Positions 61,800 to 64,000 of a DNA stretch of 64,000 nt are shown piece by piece. The translations under genes and the position numbers were made by a program. The DNA is from Pristionchus mayeri. Lineage: Eukaryota; Nematoda; Chromadorea; Rhabditida; Neodiplogasteridae. The DNA lies in NCBI GenBank assembly GCA_036245805.1, contig BTRK01000001.1, forward strand, positions 37,956,995 through 38,020,994, read 5' to 3'. How positions within the stretch are numbered: position 1 is the first letter of the stretch; each line of letters opens with the position of its first letter. The notes under the pieces are model-generated. The model was not told where the DNA came from and searched no databases. It saw only the letters and a list, made by a program, of their open reading frames with translations.

Positions 61800-64000
61800 C
61801 TGGAGTTTGCTTGAAAGCGTTGAGGTGCTGAAGTTTGAGCGGTGAATCTGCAAGTCGGCGCTAATCACAGGAAGTCCGTAGCATTGCGGAGGGGCGGAAC
61901 GATAAATTCGGCAATGAATGAGCGGGGGTCGCTGAGCAAAGTGCGTGATCGAGTGAGAGGAGGGGCGTAGTCGAGATGAAACCGATTAGCACGGGACTAC
62001 GCCAAAAAACTGTCCCGTAAGTGAACTTTGGCGCAAGTACACATGGGTTCAATCAATCTGAGGCAGCTACAGTACCCCTACAGTACACAGGGTACAGTAC
62101 CCGAAAGCTCGCTAGAACTGCTTAGGTACACAAAGGGGTAGGAAGGGGCGGAGTGGACTATATGAAGGAACCGCGGAGCTAGCGGCTCGTGATTCGCTAC
62201 TATAAATCATCCCTGTCAGCTGATGTAACTGGGCGCGCGAAACCACGCATATGCCTAGGCTCCGCCCACCTACTATGTCACGGGACTGGAACTGACTAGA
62301 GATTACGCACCCATATCATGAGATGAGCGATGATAACAATCTGATCCTGAGATGAGGGATATCATGTGAAGAAAGTGCCATGGGGAGAGCAGGACAAATT
62401 ACCGGACAGAGATCGTGAAGTGAGCGGGGTTTCGGTAAGCTAGGATAAAGTGACGATCGCTAACTGCGCCGGATATTGTAGATGATCGGAAGCCAAGAAC
62501 TGGACAGAGATCGCGAACTGAGGTGGGATACGGTAGGAGGAGGATTGGAATGCGTCGTACTCGGTGCGCACTTTCGGCTGCTCTTATACTCGATCGAGCG
62601 GGGGCACAAAAAAAGGCCACCGGCTGAGAATTGCATCAGAGTGAGAGAGCCAGCTGCGCGATTTATGGCCCACTGCTGCAGAGTTAATTAGTCACAGGCA
62701 CTTTTATAGCCGAAGTACAGGTAGAGAAGCGCTCTTTGAAAGAGGAGGAAGATCCGTGAGAGCTAGTGTTGCCAAGTCGACATGGACCTCCTTCATTGCG
62801 CATGGATTCTTTCTGGACAGACAGGACGAGAAAGGAGAGCACACTCCGATTTGCCATCACTAGAGAGAACAGATCATATATTGCTTTAGTCGGACGTATA
62901 GGAGTTCGAGGTGGGGAAGAGTAGGGATGCGATGAATATACATGAGAAGTTTTGAAGAAGAGGAAGGGTATGGATTGCACTAGGTCGGAAGTGAATGTTG
63001 TCATCCGTACTACGGACGGTGAAGGAAATAAGAACTGATGTATGCAATAGACATATTTATACGCAGTAGTGGTGCGATCTTCGAAGGGAAGTGGTTGAGG
63101 AGATAAGATAGAGGTCAAGACGGAAGGGAACGGGGAGGGAGGAGGAGGTGGTGGTCACGTGGTGATGGCGAATACGGATATCTTCGCGAGAAATGTCTCT
63201 CTTCATTCTGCTCTCTCACCGGTCAGACGGTTGTGATGCGCATTTGATCGGATAGGATAGGAGGAGGCGATGGTCACGTTTTGCACATTAGCGAATAACG
63301 ACGCAGAAAAGAGAACGATGACGTCACGAGAGCGCGGGCGAAACCAGGAACCGAGGAACCGGAGATTGGGAACAAGGAATGTCTAGGCTACGAGATGCCT
63401 AGTCGCCGACCCATTGCATATGCTCTATCGGTTAAGTTGAGACAGAATGAATGTCATGAAGAGACCGCGGATGCTTTTCTCGAACTCTAGTCATTAGCTG
63501 GAGGATAAGCTTCAGAGAGCATCAGAATACAAAATTGTTCGCAAGGATAGCTGAAATTTAAGTCTGAACTTACTTATTGCATGCTTTCGGTCGTCTTGCG
63601 AACAACGGACGACTAGGTACCGAATGGGTGTGGTAGAAGTGTTTGTAGAAAATCTTGGGGTATTTAAAGGAACGGGAGCCCCAAAACGGGTTCGAGGCAA
63701 GCGCATGGGTTACAGAATGTAGGCGTATGTGGATGCCTTAGAGACAAACAGAGTTCGAGACACCTCGGTCTCCTCATCGAATACACTATCTAGCAACTGG
63801 ATCGGTAGATAGCGCTTGTGCAAAGAGGAGACTGTGACCCGAATATCGAACTCGTGACAAAAAAACGAAAACAAACAACACTAGAACACGTTTGCAAGTC
63901 TCTCGAAGAGAAAACTTATGCTAGAGAACGTGATGATCGACGAGACCGTGCCATTTTTCTCGAGCTCGAAATATATCAGATCTTGGTTATCACAAATCAG
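61800..64000. other. Promoter side of the acyltransferase gene; no gene called
   Basis: Frames of 60-144 codons occur on both strands but lack exon-like composition. GTACAGTAC/GTACAG words cluster near 62060-62110. One hAT-type MITE is listed separately. Confidence 0.5.
62764..62862. mobile_element. hAT-type MITE, 99 bp
   Basis: The ends are TAGTGTTGCCAA and TTGCCATCACTA (terminal inverted repeats). Flanking 8-mers are GTGAGAGC and GAGAGAAC, an eroded duplication with six of eight matches. Ends resemble those of the MITE at 27648-27759. Confidence 0.6.

Noticed and set aside
61489..61868. Overlapping frames on both strands at the acyltransferase 5' end
   Set aside because: Only the minus-strand frame splices in phase to the conserved domains. 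The 61490-61515 GGGAGTCGAACCC box looks tRNA-like but has no cloverleaf around it.
62684..63118. 144-codon minus-strand frame upstream of the acyltransferase
   Set aside because: Composition is irregular, it overlaps a MITE, and no splice partners were found.

Overview
The window reads as nuclear DNA of a rhabditid nematode. The evidence is short GT-AG introns ending in TTTCAG-like acceptors, many small exons, genes nested in introns, eukaryotic tRNA-Phe(GAA) and tRNA-Asp(GTC) genes, a CR1/Jockey-like LINE, and many hairpin-type DNA elements. Introns are littered with TACCGTA/TACGGTA/TACTGTA words. A diplogastrid such as Pristionchus is my guess, not a demonstrated identity.

Left third (about 3.6-25.3 kb). 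A small CCCH zinc-finger gene lies on the minus strand. It is followed by a large plus-strand gene for a NACHT/WD-repeat (NWD1/NWD2-type) protein, which I could trace through 40 exons. All traced junctions except the first keep reading phase. The NACHT ATPase exons are not in the window: the first traceable exon abuts a retroelement tail. Introns of this gene hold three other genes: a minus-strand four-helix membrane protein in a 6.2-kb GC-AG intron, a plus-strand signal-peptide/single-TM protein, and a possible tiny Cys-containing protein. The 6.2-kb intron also holds three long purine-rich minisatellites, each ending in the same hairpin. Hairpin repeats with TCGGATGAGAAC ends sit 13-18 nt upstream of four of the gene's 3' splice sites.

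Middle (25.3-49 kb). This is a repeat nest. A composite family carries tRNA-Asp copies and a conserved exon-like module. There is a hAT-like insertion with a clean 8-bp target duplication, a 2-kb foldback carrying tRNA-like sequences, a TA-flanked 342-bp hairpin, an 80-aa candidate gene, and a 1.27-kb mariner-like TIR pair. The most striking object is a tandem array of 18 intact tRNA-Phe genes with a period of about 258 bp. It is preceded by one inverted copy and bracketed by inverted repeats of about 240-260 bp.

Right third (49-64 kb). A nearly complete CR1/Jockey-like LINE lies on the minus strand. It is followed by the 3' exons of an acidic, charged protein gene, exons for a C2H2 zinc finger, a decayed reverse-transcriptase fragment, a two-exon gene for a 61-aa secreted peptide, and a ten-exon minus-strand gene for a GLYAT-like GNAT acyltransferase. 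The last 2 kb hold no convincing gene.

All gene models are hand-spliced from sequence. Exon phases were checked by counting, but no database or transcript was consulted.
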